Shown one piece after another: positions 1 to 13,100 of a stretch of 64,000 nt of DNA. Positions within the stretch are counted from its first letter, which is position 1; each line of letters begins with the position of its first letter. Position numbers and translations under genes: made by a program. The DNA is taken from positions 220,190-284,189 of the forward strand of contig WBMW01000597.1 in assembly GCA_013396635.1 (NCBI GenBank), given 5' to 3'. This DNA is from Penelope pileata (lineage: Eukaryota > Chordata > Aves > Galliformes > Cracidae). The notes beneath the pieces are model-generated. The model ran no database searches. It had not been told where the DNA came from and saw only the letters and a program-made list of their open reading frames with translations.

Positions 1-1054
1 TGGGTTTGTTTTCTGGACAGAGTTGAGAACATCTTGAGAGCTGAAGTGCTCAGTGTGTGCAGAAGGATAATTCTTGAAGGAAGGAGCATGATATCATTCT
101 GCCTCTTGTTTCCGTGTCTTACATCTTAACATGCAAAGCGTTACCAGAGGGAGTTGGTGTAGGAATTGGTCTGTATGGGTTGCCTGTTTATGTAATGCCC
201 TGGATGTGATAATGACCCTTTTAGATCTGCAGCTGTGTGGCAAACAGCATTTATTTCCTGCTCGGTGATCTCACCTGCATCCTGCCTGCTAATCCCTCCC
301 CTCTGGGGCTGTTCCAGCACTCCAGAGAGGCAGAGGTTGAATTCAGTAAAGATTCAAACAGCAGCTTTTACTTTTTTTTTTTTTCCCCTTTTGAATAACT
401 CTTTCCCCTTTCCCTGATTTCAGAAGCTAGAGAGTCTTTAGGCTTATATCGATGAATTTTTGGAGAAGTACTGTCTTCTCTCTCCTTTGTGTATGAAATG
501 TTTCTTTTGTTTGGTTGTTTTCTTCCCCAGAAGAGAGAAGGGACTTGAAATTTGCTGGTAGTTTTAGGTGCTTTAATGGTGGAAACTTTCCAGTTTCCTA
601 ACCTTTAATTTGCACTGCTTTTAGTATGAAGAGGAATGATTTAAAGTACAGTGATTCCAAGCACTTAGTTCTAAGTTTTGTTCTTCCAAAAATGCATGTG
701 CAGTGATTCATCCTAGTGGGAAGTTACAAGAAATGCTAATTGTAGAAGAATGTGGGACATAATTGCACTGATCTTCTTTTCTCTAAAGCGTGGCCCAGAC
801 ATGCCATGGGTCTGTAAGGTTTGTACAGAGGCCTGGCTGCAGAGTGGTGCATCTGAAGCCTATGGTGGCTCCTGGGCCTCTTTCTGCTGATACAGCCTCT
901 CCACATGGTAAAAAAAAAAAAAAAAACAAACCCTTGGGTTTATGTGCTTGATCCTCTCTTGGTTTCTTTCCTTTTAACCTGCTGGATGCTGAAAAGATGG
1001 CTTTCTCATCAGCCATGAGACAATAATCTCTGCCTTGGTCCTTTTGTCTTGTAG
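1..1054. other. PLEKHG4 intron (3' part)
   Basis: No exon recognised. Holds a T run near 372-384 and a 17-base A run at 910-926. Confidence 0.6.
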
Positions 1055-1153
1055 AAACTGGAACATTTGCTACAAGGATGCCAGGGGGCTTGTGCCTTCC
1101 TCCAGGGAGCCATTCACAAAGTGGAATCAGGAAAATTGCCAGAAAGAGCTGAG
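1055..1153 (+). CDS. PLEKHG4: PLEKHG4 exon (first in window)
   Basis: Acceptor TTGTAG before AAA, donor GTAAGC after GAG; phase 0 at both ends, 33 codons. Residues GACAFLQGAI match the human QAACALLQGAI stretch at the start of the spectrin-like region. Confidence 0.9.
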
Positions 1154-4100
1154 GTAAGCACGTCCCTCACCTCGTATCAGAGGTGGGCTTGGAGCAGAGG
1201 AGGGCAGGAGGCTGAAGAGCTGCAGAAAAGCTGTAGCTTTGGGTTTGAGAGGTGTAGGAGCAGGGCATTCTGAGGGCGACAGGGACTCCTCTGGGTGCAG
1301 AAGAGGTGAAACTGAGGGACCAAAGAACCACCAAGAGATCTCCTTTTGAGTTGCACTGGTTGCTGCTGATTGCTTGCTGTGGGCAGAGACCTTGGGAAGA
1401 GAGAGAGATGGGAGTAATAGAGGAAAAATAGCATTGATGGGAAATGGAAACAGAGAGAGCCGTGAGGTGGCTTCAGTGGCCAGGCAGGAGTGTGGGCACA
1501 GCACAGAGAGCAAGCTCAGCTGTTTCTCCTCTTGCATTGCAGGAAAATTACCTGTAATTGGGTTTCTGAGGCTATGCCAGTAAAGAGTGGAGTGGTGTTT
1601 CTGGATGTGAGAGCAAGGGATGGTTGTGTAGTGAGGGTTTCTTCGTTTTCCTGTCCGAAGAGCGCTGCCCTCCGTTAGGTTAATGCCCATCCTAGGAAGC
1701 TTTCTCTCTGCTGGTTTTTCTTGAAGAACCCATTGCAGAAGAAAGGGAAGCAAATTTGCTGCTACTGCTAAATTCAGCAGTGGAGAAAAACGCTGTAGCA
1801 CAGACCTTTCAGCCTACTTTACTGAAGGAGAAAGATGAGAAAAGAGGAGCAGAAATTTGTTCTGCTTGCCATCGCACCATTCAATGACTCAGCTAACTGT
1901 GCCAGTCAGGTTGAAGGGCAGGCAGGATCGTGTGATGTTGGCAGGGTGGGTGTAAAGCTTTCTTAACAGCTCCACTGCAGCTGTAGCTGGTGCTGGCTTT
2001 GGTGGCTCTAGTACTGAGCAGCTGCCTCAGGTTGACTTGGAATAAAGTTAAGTGACAGCACAATTTTCACAAGGCCAGGGCTGAGCTGTCGTTCTGGCTT
2101 TGCTGCCTCCAGAAAGTTGGAAGGGAACAAGAAGAGGAAGGTACAAAGACCAAGCCACTGTTAGTGCAAACATTATCCCCTCTTCTTGAGAAGCTGCTCA
2201 ACCACTGGTGGGGTAGGAAATTGCTGCGTGCTCTGCGTTGTGTCCCAGCAGCAAAACACTGGAAGGTGCTACAGCAACCTCCCTGGGTCCTCCTGCACAC
2301 ATATTCCAGCCCTTTGGGTGCATCTTGTGCTGTGCAGGTCCAGGCTGTGAGAACAGCAGCAGCTAGCCCTGAGAGGAAAATGAGGCTGAAAAAAATGATT
2401 CTGTGCCCAGCAAATGGAGCACAATAGGAACTGTTTTCAATTTTAGCCTCGAGGGGGGAGTATCAAGAGCATAAGGAACACTGTTTATCCCTTTGAACTT
2501 GGCAGGCTTGAGAGAAACAGCCGTGGGAACCAACCTCCCTCTTTCCTAGGGTGGGACAAGGTGAGACGTGGTGTGGTTTGGGTGCTGGCTTTTGGTGGTT
2601 CCCTCATTGCCTGTACCTCACAGTAACAGCTCACCTCACTCTTGCAATGCCCCCAGGAGGCAGCTGTGCTGCTGAGGAACTACAGGCAGCTGATGAAGAA
2701 TGTTCTTGAGGATGCGCGGCTGGTCAGGCTGCAGCTGGAGGGTGGAGCACTGCTGGCCAGGTTGAGGAAGGAGGAGTCTTGTGTCACCCTCACCCAGGAC
2801 TACAGGTGAGCCCCCAGAGTGGGGGGGGAAAAGAGGAGATTAAGGTGAGCAAAAAGCAGACAGTGGCACTCTGGGAGATGAGCCTTTGGATGAGCTGGAG
2901 AGCAACTTCTCATGTAGTGAGGATTTCTGCTGAAAGCAGCAGAGGTGAAAAACGCAACGAATTGTACTCTTGTCCTGGCTGCTTCTTCCCTAGTGCAAAA
3001 AGCCATTCCTTCCTGAGTGGATTCATTTAGATAGTTAAGTCTCTTTTCCAACCCAATCACACTCTTTCTGCAGTGAGGAAGGGGCAGGATGTTTTGTGCA
3101 CCTCCAAAGCAAAAGTCTTAATTGATGATGCCTGTGATGAATGTTTGGGTCCGAGGCTGTGTGATTTGCCAAGGCACTCCTTCTGCAAGGGGATTTCCAA
3201 GGACCTTAACCTAGAGGAATGCTTTCTGGCTATAGCAAGCTCTAATCTCTTCTCACATTGGTGTGGTTTGCACAGCAAATATTCACTGCCCGTTTGCAGA
3301 ATCGCTATGAGAAGTGGGGGAATGAGAGAGGCCAGCTGTTTGAAATCCCTGGGGTATTGCACAACTCCTGTTTGTACTGTTAAAACACCTGAAGCCTATC
3401 AGCGTGTGAAGGCCTCTCTGCTATGTGCTGTGCAAACAGCAAGGCAGCCCTTGCACCCCAGAGCTTCCTGCCTGGATGTGAGATAAGCGCCGGTGCGTGG
3501 GTACGGCCGGGGCACAGCGGGTGGCAGGGAGCGAGGAGCAGCCCTGCACATCTGCAGCCTTGCCCTAATGAAGCTCTCTGTTGCCATCACAAGCAGAAAG
3601 GTTTCAAGGGAGGGAAATGAGTGAAGATAAGAAAATAGCTTGCAGGGTGTCTCACCTAAATGTAGGGAGAGGAATGTTTCTCACTGAAAATTCAACAAGT
3701 GGATGATGGTGCAAGCTGCTGCCTGTCACTGGTCAGGGGTCAGCCTTTTGGGGACAAGCACTGTGACCGTTTCTTCTCCCTGCTGGCTGTGACTGCTGCC
3801 AGCAGCCATGAGGACACACTTCTCTTGCTGATCTCAGGTGCTCCTGATGAAATTTTGGGCAGAATGAGGACAATAGAGCCTTTTCATTCTGACATGACGT
3901 GAGAAGCAAAGATAACACAGGTGGCTGTGTTTTGTGTGGCTTTATTTTATTTTTTAAGTAACACACAGCAACTTCACAATCTTAAGAGAATGGGAAGAAC
4001 ACGCGTGCTTTGTTATGAAGCTAAACCTGTGTTCATGGGCAGGGAAATGATCAACTTTGAAACTTGATCTGAGAGAGCCCCAAAGGATAATTTGCTGCTT

Positions 4101-7100
4101 TGATTACTTTAGCAGGGATAGGGATGGAACACACGCACGCAGCGCTTTGATGGCACAGTGTTTGAGCACGTGCCGAGGCTGTGTAGCACGTTCTCTGTTT
4201 AATTCAGGTCATGTTCTCTGCCTGCCAGTATGAATGCAGTGTTGTGGGTCAGATCCATGGGGCTCTGTCCAGCCTGAGGATGATAAATGAATGCAGATGG
4301 AAAAAGTTCCTTTTTTTAGCCTGTGGAACAGTTGCAGAAACTAAAATCTATGCAGTATTTTTAAATAAGGAAATGCCTTCTTGTCATGTAACTTGGATGC
4401 TTGGGGCAGAGGGCTAAAGATGTTCATTCTTCCCTGTTCCAGGATCCTTTCAAATGGGGGTAAAAGCTCCATCACATGGCCAGAGAGCTCTGCGTAAGGC
4501 ACTGCTGCTTCCAGATCCCCTCTGGCTCTGCACTTGCTCACCTAGCTCCTCCTGTTGTTGGTGTGCAGATTTTAGAGGTTCTGAGTTCTGTTAACCTGGT
4601 TGAGCCCAGCTGTGCCATCACCATGGGATTGCAGAAGCAAGAGATCTGCTCACCTTTGCAGGGGATGCATTCTACCAGCTCTCAAGGCTGGGTTCCCTGT
4701 TTAGTTTGTGGCTTCACGTGGCAAAAGGAAGATCTTGAAGGAGAAAGAATAAAGACGGAAAAACTCGTGAAAACTTGTAGCTAAGGCTGCAGGTTGGAGA
4801 TGGTAGCCTAAAATAGGCAAGGAGGCAGGCTTGTGCTCTGTGCAGTCGGATGCTATCTGTCAAGTACCTTTCGGAAACACATAGCAGACAGGCCGTGCTC
4901 TAGTCATTCTTTAGTAGTGAAACTTCCCTTGGGGGTTGGTTTTGGCATCTTTCCCTGCTCTGCCCTCCTGGAGAGACACTATGTCCTCTGGAGTGTTTGG
5001 TGACACAGAGCAGGGGGATCTCATCGCTGCTCGGCTCTGACCTGGGTGCTGGGAGGGTTTCCTGAAGCGGTGGCATGCTCCTTCCTGCAGAGGATGGGCT
5101 TGTCCTGTGGGAGAGGTGTGTCATGGTACAGCCACCTGTTTCTCTGACATGCTTTCAGAGCCTCCAGGAGCCCCCCAGGGATGGTCCCACCCCGAGAAAT
5201 GCTGTAGCACCACAGCCATAGCTTCAACTGGTAACTCTTTACTCTCTGTTCCAGCATGAGCTGACCCAGAGTCTCCGTGCTTTTTCCCACTGAGTGCTGC
5301 TGTGAAATACAGCCTTGCCCATCCAGCTGCTTGCCCAAAGAGGGAAGGGGAGACCTGAAGGTGCAGGTGGGCTGCTGAAGCCAACTTTGCCGCTCATTGC
5401 CTGTTAGTGGAGCTGGCAGGGTTTAAACCCAACATATGTGCATCACACCAAGTGCTGTGCTGAGGGCTCAGTGCTTCCCCAGGTCTGTTAGCACAGCAGC
5501 TGAAAGCTTTCCAGGTTTTGCTGTCCCAACCTTTCTGGAGATCAAAATGCTGAGCTGAAGCTCCTGTTGGTACACGTTGGAGAAATGCCATGGAGACATC
5601 CAGTGCTTCAGTGCTGTTAATGCTTCTTTTTTTCACTTTTGGACAGGAAGTCTTACAAAAAAGACTGAGTTGATTGTTCTGCAGGGTTGGCTGGCAGGTG
5701 TGTCTGGCTTTGGGCTATCTCTTGGGTTGATCAGCCAGCCCGTGGCTCGGAGGCAGCTGGCTCAGCCAGGTGCAGGAGACATCCCAACACACCGCTGCTT
5801 TTGTGGTGGATTTGGAAGATCCCTCTCACGCTTCCATTGTGAGCCTTGAGAAGCTGCCAAAAGGCAGGCAGCAGCGGTGGGAGATCTGACTAAATTGAGA
5901 CATGAGTGTGGAGACTGGGCAGCGAGGCACAGAGCCTTCTAACCTCGTCTTCAGCCAGACATTGTCCTCTGTTGTTCTCATTAATGCTGCTCTTCTGGCA
6001 TAGCCAAGAGCTGGGAACACATGCCAGGAGGAGGTGTCCGACGATGCCTTTCGTCCTCTTGGTACACTATGAGTCAGAAGTGGAGTAAAGAAAATAAAAA
6101 ATATTTGTTATTAAAGATGCCTTATACTAGTTGAACCAGAACAAACCCGGTGCGTGGCTCTGGCAGTAAACCTGTGTTCTCACAGTGGCACAGCAGTGGA
6201 ATCTCATCGTGATCTACGTGCTGGCAGGCAAGGTAGCCACGAGATGAGATGTGAGAGCTGGAAGAACAGAGGAAAACCTCAGATGGTGAAAGCATGACCG
6301 GGTTGGGTGCTGGGCTCCATGCAACATGGAACCAGAAAAATCATAATCCCTTCCCCAAACTCCTCATCTGAAAAGAATTTGCGCTTGCAAGCTTGTGAAT
6401 AAACAGCTTATAAATAGATGGAGGAGCGAAGTCTCCTTTTGTTTGCAGAGGCTGTGTAGTTAGCCTCTGTGCTTTGAGGGAGGAGCAGCAGGAGCCAAGA
6501 GCTGGTTCTGTGAGCTGGCTATTTTTAGTGTGGAGATCTGGATGGAAGCCCTGGGTGGGGACCTGAGCTAGCAGAGGGAATGGGCAGCAGGGAGCAGCCT
6601 TCCTGAGCAGCAGCTGCCGGGCTTCTGATGCTAAACCCAACTCTGTTCCAGCAACAGAGGGTGATCCTACAGCTGCAGGGGATCCTGGGCTGCCCTGTGC
6701 AGGCACTGGCACTGCTCACTTGGGCCTGGCTGTTGTGTGGTCCAGGCACTGGGCTGTCTCTGTGTTCACTCCTCCATTGGTCAGGAGAAGGAAATTCCAG
6801 GGAAGTGGTGGGAGAGCCAGGTCTGCCTCGACTGGGCTGTGCAGAAGCCATGCAATGGTTCCTGTCACCCAGCCTGATTTTGCAGAGATCAGTGAACAGA
6901 AACTTTGAAACTTATACAGATTCAGAGATTTTTTTTACAGTTTTTTTCAGGTTTCAGGACATAAGTAACAGCTGGAACAGCTCACCAGAGGTGTCATCAG
7001 GTCTTTGCTTCACTTGAGGCTTTTGAAATGAAAATTTAGGTGTTTTTCCACTCTGCTACAGAGTGAAACTGTGGCTTGTGCTGCAGATAAGATCATTCTG

Positions 7101-10100
7101 CTCCTCTGCCCTGGTCTTCCATCCCAAATGTCTGTTTGATAGCTGTATTGGCAGTGCTGGCACTAAGGTGACACTGAGTCACCCCAGACAGCCCAGAGGC
7201 CACCTGCTTTGTATGCAGCGCTTCCACCTCGCTCCCCTGCTTCCACGTGCAGCAGTGAGGCACAAAGACTGCATGAAGCAGTGGCCGACAAATGCAGGAT
7301 CTCTGCGGTCAGCGCTGCGGTGGCTTAGAGCTGTGTGGTGTCACAGGAGCTCGTGGCTGTGGGGCTTTGGCAAGGCTCCTGCCAGCAGCAGCCCCCCAGG
7401 ATGCTCCAGGGCAGTTCACAGGCACGTGCCACTCTGCAAAGCGGTGTGAGAGCTGCTGCTGGCAGAATTAAACGTGGGTAATGCCAAGCTCTTCAGGGCT
7501 GCCAAGGGACTGCACAAGCACCATCTGAAGCTCCCTCTGTCTGGGGTGGAGGCAGAGAGGCCAGGCTGGTCACCCAGGGTCCTTCCTGGAGGTGTTACTG
7601 TCCTCTGCCACTCCCTTTCTACTTTACAGATCTCTGTTTCTCTCTGTGCTGTGACCACTTTCCTGGTTTGTATAACTAGCACTTGCTCATCTTCCTGCCA
7701 CTTCCCTGCAAGGTGCACCTGTCTATGGTAGGTGCATTTTGCAAATTCCTAATCCTAAAACCTTCCTCTTTAGGTTCAAATAAATCCTCTGCATACCTCG
7801 AAGCGAGGTGAAAACCCGCGCTGAAGCCCTGCCCTCAAAGTTTGGCAGCTTTCTGCCAGGAGACACCTCTGCACTGTTGCTGGTGGCACAGAAGATGCTG
7901 ACAAACACAAAACCTTTGGCCCCTAGCAGTGCATGGGTGGCAGTGCTCTTCCATGTTCCTATTTGTTTGTGTCAGGCGGAGGGAGGAGCGCGCAGCGACA
8001 TTTCTATCCAAACACACACCGTGCTGCTTGGTATTCATTCTCTTTTCAGTCTAACCTGTTCCCTGTGTTTGCGTGGTGGTTTGAGCCTGGCAAAAAGCAC
8101 TTGGGCTCGCATTAAACAGACCTCATTGCTCTGCACAGAAAGGAGTGTGGAACCGTTGTTGTTCGGAGCGAGTGAAGCCCTGTGCCGAGCTGCTTGTGGC
8201 ACTTGGCAGGGAGGGGAAGGTCGCAGAGCTGCTCTTAGGTAAGTCCTCATTGCTCTCTGAGGCTTTTCAGGAGATGTTCTCCCTCAACTCCCCCTCTGCT
8301 GCTTATTTTCTGCTGCCTCGTGTCCTGAATCTCCCTGGATTCAGTGGGACTTTACTGAGGGCATTAGGTAATTAACATCACACTGTGTGTTTTTATCTTT
8401 TGAAAAACATTATGGAAAAAATGGAAAATAATTTCCAGCATAGGATGTTAGCTGGGCCACCTGGGGTTCTGGCTCAGCCCACAGCATCCCGTGAGCTCCA
8501 TGTTTTGTCCTGCTCCATTGGGGTGGGTGTTCCTGCTGCTGGGGTAGTTAATGGCATGGAAATTTACACATGTTGTAAAGACTGAGAGTGTGGAAAAGGA
8601 GGATGTACCAGGGAAGCATACTGCTGGTGGGTATATAGTGGTGCTTGCAGTGATGGTGGGTGCATAGATTTGAGCAGAGCATCTTGAAACCCTCGTGGCC
8701 CTAGCTCCAGGGACACAGCTGTTCTGTTACTGCAGCCAGCCATAAAATGTGTGTAAGCATCAGGAAGTTAATGCTCATGGGATCAGGTTTGGAGGTGGGA
8801 GTTTTTAAAACTGGTAGAAAACTACAGCTTGGTGGTCCCCAAAAAGTGATGTTTTGTGCTATCTCAGGCTCCACTGCAGGATGAGCTGTCCCCATAAGCA
8901 GGTGATTTGATGGGGTGGGGGCTTCTTCCAGGCAAGTTGATGGATCTTAGTGGGATTTAAAATCAACTAGTGTGAACACGTTTGTAACTGAATGCAATTC
9001 AGGCTGGGAAAGGAATCTAAGGTAGCAGTTTGTGACCACACCTGGATACTTGTGTGCTTCAATCCCATTGTTTTTAAAGGGACTGTGGAGTATATTTCTG
9101 CTACAAACAAATTAGGGTGAACTGTGCTCCAGGAGAGGGTTATGGGCTGCGGTGGGCAGCAGCAATGGCTGCGTTGTTCCCAGTGCACTGAGGGGTTGGG
9201 TTGGGTCTGTGGTCTCGGCCAGCCCTGCTGTTGGGTGAGAGGCAGGTGTCCCACAGGCAGCCCCAAGCTCTGTGTTGGGCTGCTGTGCTGTTCCAGGGAC
9301 ACTTTGGGGTTCTGAACACCGTACCAGCTGCTCGAGTGCCTTTGTTAGGTAACTAAAACCACCATGGCTATTTAGGTGCTGCAGAGAATAATGACAGCTT
9401 ATTTAGTGATACCTGCATTAGCTTTACCATAGCAAGTTCGCATTTGAACCTCAGCTGCATGCAAAGTTGTCAGCTTGACGAGCAGGCGTGTGCCTTTGAG
9501 GTTGACCTCATTTTATGGGACCATTACAACTCCAGCAGTCGTTGCTACCAAAATGGATTAATGACCAGGAAAGTCTCCACTGCATTTTTGTTGCTGCAAA
9601 ACAGCCCTTGGGCATAGGAGACTTTCCCTGTGAAGCTGGGAGGAATTCCTCCTGGAGCTTTATTCAGGATGTGCAAGTGGCTCATGGTCCGGGTAGCAGC
9701 GCAGGATCTGGGCCGTGTCCAAGCTGTCCTCTAAATCTCTCAGTTGCCAGATCCTATTCTTGTTCTTCCAAAGCTCATAGAGACATCCACTAGGAAAGCT
9801 CAACACCAGGAGTGGAAGATGAGGTGAAGCTAATGCTGTAACATCTGGCTGTGTTTCTCCTGAATTACAGAGCAGTTTGCCAAGGGGCAGCCAGTGGCAG
9901 AGCAGCAATGGTCCTGCTGCTTCCCTTCTGCTTCCCTTGCTGGGCACTGGCTGGCACAGCTCCTGCAGCACCTGCTCCTGCACGCCTGCTGGATGCCTCT
10001 CTGTGGCCGTGTATTTCTGTAAAACCAGGTATTTTTGCTTTGAAAAGTAAAGTGTAACTCTGCCAGGCTAGCTTTGTGAAGGATGGATTCAGACAGAAAT

Positions 10101-13100
10101 GGTCTTTCTATAAATTACGGGTTTAAAATTACCCTACCATTATCCAGCAGTTTGGCACTTCTCCAGGAACTGAAGATGCTTGGAATCTTTTCCACTGAAA
10201 CGATAATTGCTCAATGAAAACAGGATTTGGGGAAACATAAACTGACATCAAGCTACTCCTTTTTGCTATAAATTATATTGACTCTGCACTATTGCAAAAT
10301 TACTCGGAGTGATTTGACCATGGAAGAATGCGGTGAAAGACTCTTATTACAGCACTCACGTGCCTAGGGAAATTGCAGTGCATCCAAACAAATCCAAGCT
10401 TAGACAAGACTTTCCACTGACTTCAAACAACTCCCTTCTTTTCTTCCTCAGAGTTGTTCAGACTACTATTTAAAAAAAAAAACTTTCAGGTGCTTAACAC
10501 CTTTGTAGTTCCCTTTGTGTGGCAGGACAGAAGCCACTTTTGGTTCTTTGACCAAATTTTCAATGTTTGTTTTGTTCCCTCCAAGCTGCCTTGAAAGCAG
10601 GGAAGGACAGGAATGAAAAACTCTGAAGTCCCTTTCTGAAAAGGAAATGGTTGCATGTGTGAGGTGTAATTTTCCCGTGAAACTCCATGTTGCAGGTCAT
10701 TGTTGAGTTTGCTTTACGCTAGAAATGGTTTAGGAAGGAAACTAAGAAGTGTATCGGCAAATGGAAATGAGTTTATAGGTAAAGAGAGGTACAGAAACTT
10801 AGGAGAATATTCCTGCTGTCCAAAGGATGCTCTGTGACATCTGGAATTGCTTCAGCGAATCCACACCACCAGCCTTTCCCATGGGCTGTGAGTGATTTCT
10901 TTGTTGGACTCAGTTTACCTACCTACGTCGTGCTGCAGGGTGGAAGGGGACTCCAGAGAGGGAGGAGGAGGGTGCTGGGAGGCTGTACCTAAAGTCCCCT
11001 TTAGGTTGGTGCCTTTTGGGGAAGGGTTTGTGGGTTGGTCATTGGCAGGACCAAGGGAAGGGGAAGGTGCAGGGTGTTGCATTGCACTCTGATAAAGCCT
11101 ATCAGTAGCCTGCTGCAAGAATTCTGAGAAAATGATAGCAAATTACAAGAGTAAGAGTTACAGGTAATGATACATATCCCAAACAGCCCGATGTACAAAG
11201 GAATCCAAGAGCTCATTTCAAGCCCTCTTAACCTGAGATGAATTCTGTATCAAGTTCCTGATTACAATGTAAACCTCTCAATGCATCCTAGATTCTGGCC
11301 TGGTGCAGGTTTGAGAGGTCTGCAGATCAGTAAAGCAAAGATTTTCTTTGTGTGGCAACAGAATGAACAGGACATTTTCAGTCCTGTGGAATCTGCTGAG
11401 ACAAAGGAAGGTGGCTGAGATGTACAGTCACGTTTCTCAGGGCATGGGTTGCATTGGTGGCTCAGAGCTGAGTGCTCACTTCTCAGCTGGAAGCTCTGGC
11501 TTGGCTCTTCCCTGCTGCTTTCTGCAAACACCCAGAAGACTGGGCTGTAATGGGGTCTTCAGAGCCTGGCTCTTCACTCTCTGATATTGCCAGTGATCTG
11601 GGGTTCTTCCTGCTGTGGCATCAAGGACAACGTGTGTCGGTAGGGATGTGTCCTTCAGCAGCCAGCAATGCACCCCAACCCCTTCTGTGGGTCCTGCGGG
11701 TGGGCCAGCAGTGGGATTTTATTGCTGCATTCCTGAACCTTCCTTTCCCTGGAGCACTTTGCTGGTCACGATGCAAATACTGCTCCCAGGTGAGCTCCAA
11801 CAGACTTGTCACCTCCATGCAGTATTCGGAGCCCTGCAGCCCACTCTGTGACCGACTCCTGACAAGGAAAATGGCATAAAGCCTTTTTTGGGGGGTGAGC
11901 AGGACAGCTGGAGTCCCGTTTCCTCCCCCAGCAGTGGGAAGGAGCAGCGTGGGGCTCCCTTCCCCTCTATCAGATTATGACCAATGGCAGATCAGGCAGT
12001 GCAAGAGATAAAGGGAAGGGTAAAGGGAACTTGTTTCCAGTTGCTGCATCATAAGCTTGCCATCTTGCAATATCTTGTTAAATATTGAAACCATCCAGGT
12101 TTTTTCATTATTGTGGGTTTGGGTGGGTGTTTGGACCACTCCACCCTCTTGCAGAAGAGCCCAGCAGGTCAGTCTGGCTTGCAGGTGAGTGCCATCAGAG
12201 GAGGAGCATCAACAGCAAAGCTGTGTCTGTGGAAGCACAGAGGAACGTTGGAAAACCATTTCATATCACAAGAGAACAGTGGCAGTGTTTGCATTTCGCA
12301 GCCTGAAGCTGCAGGTGTCCACTCGTCAGTGCCAGCAGGACGAGCATTTGGGATGTGAGTGTGCTTTCCTCATGCCAGCAGGGACTGCAGACCCGTGGGA
12401 GTAAGACTGAGGGGTGTCTGCCTGCCTGGCAATCAATACTGTGTTTTGCTGGAGCCTTACTCAGAAAGCAGGACTTAGCATTATTGCCAAATACAACTGA
12501 AGTGATCTCCCAAAGTTTCTGGTTAGCTCTCCTCGCTGTGTCGCTGCTGCTGCTGGCTGCCTTCAGAACCTGCCCTGTAAACAACCTTCCCAGAGCTTGG
12601 CTTGGACAGCAGTTAGCGTGTCTCCTGGGCTGGATCTGGACCTGTCCTTAGGAAAAGATTACGAAACAGAAGGCTGATATGGCCACTGTTTGTTTATGGG
12701 TGGTTTGGGGAAGCACAGGAGCAGCCCTACAGCTCAGATCTTTCCGTGGAAGCCTGCAGACACGCTGTGCAGAACCTGTCTGCTCTGCTCTGCAGTAGCA
12801 CTGATCTCAGTCCAGAAACAATTTGTTATCCTGGCTGCACTTCGGAGAAGTTCGTTCGGTCTAATGGCATTTTGAAGAGGAAAAACAAAAGTGTCGAAGA
12901 GCCTGAGGTTTGAGAAGTTGGCTGCTGCACGTTGGGTGGAATTCTGAATGGAAAAATCCTGTGGGTTTGTGCTATGCAGAGAGAGTTGTCCAGACTCTGC
13001 ACTACCTCATGACAAATACTATCTAAAAACTGCAGGGTGGCTGTGACTAAGTGCTTGTGTTCAGCTGCATTTCATAGGTTCAAGGGTTTGTGACCCAAGA

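Noticed and set aside
910..926. 17-base A run, considered as a retroposon tail
   Set aside because: No recognisable element or duplication next to it.
1127..1801. 224-codon - strand frame overlapping a PLEKHG4 exon
   Set aside because: Overlaps a confirmed exon and has random-looking composition.
7796..7810. Small perfect hairpin, six-base stem and three-base loop
   Set aside because: Too short to mean anything in 64 kb of intron-rich DNA.
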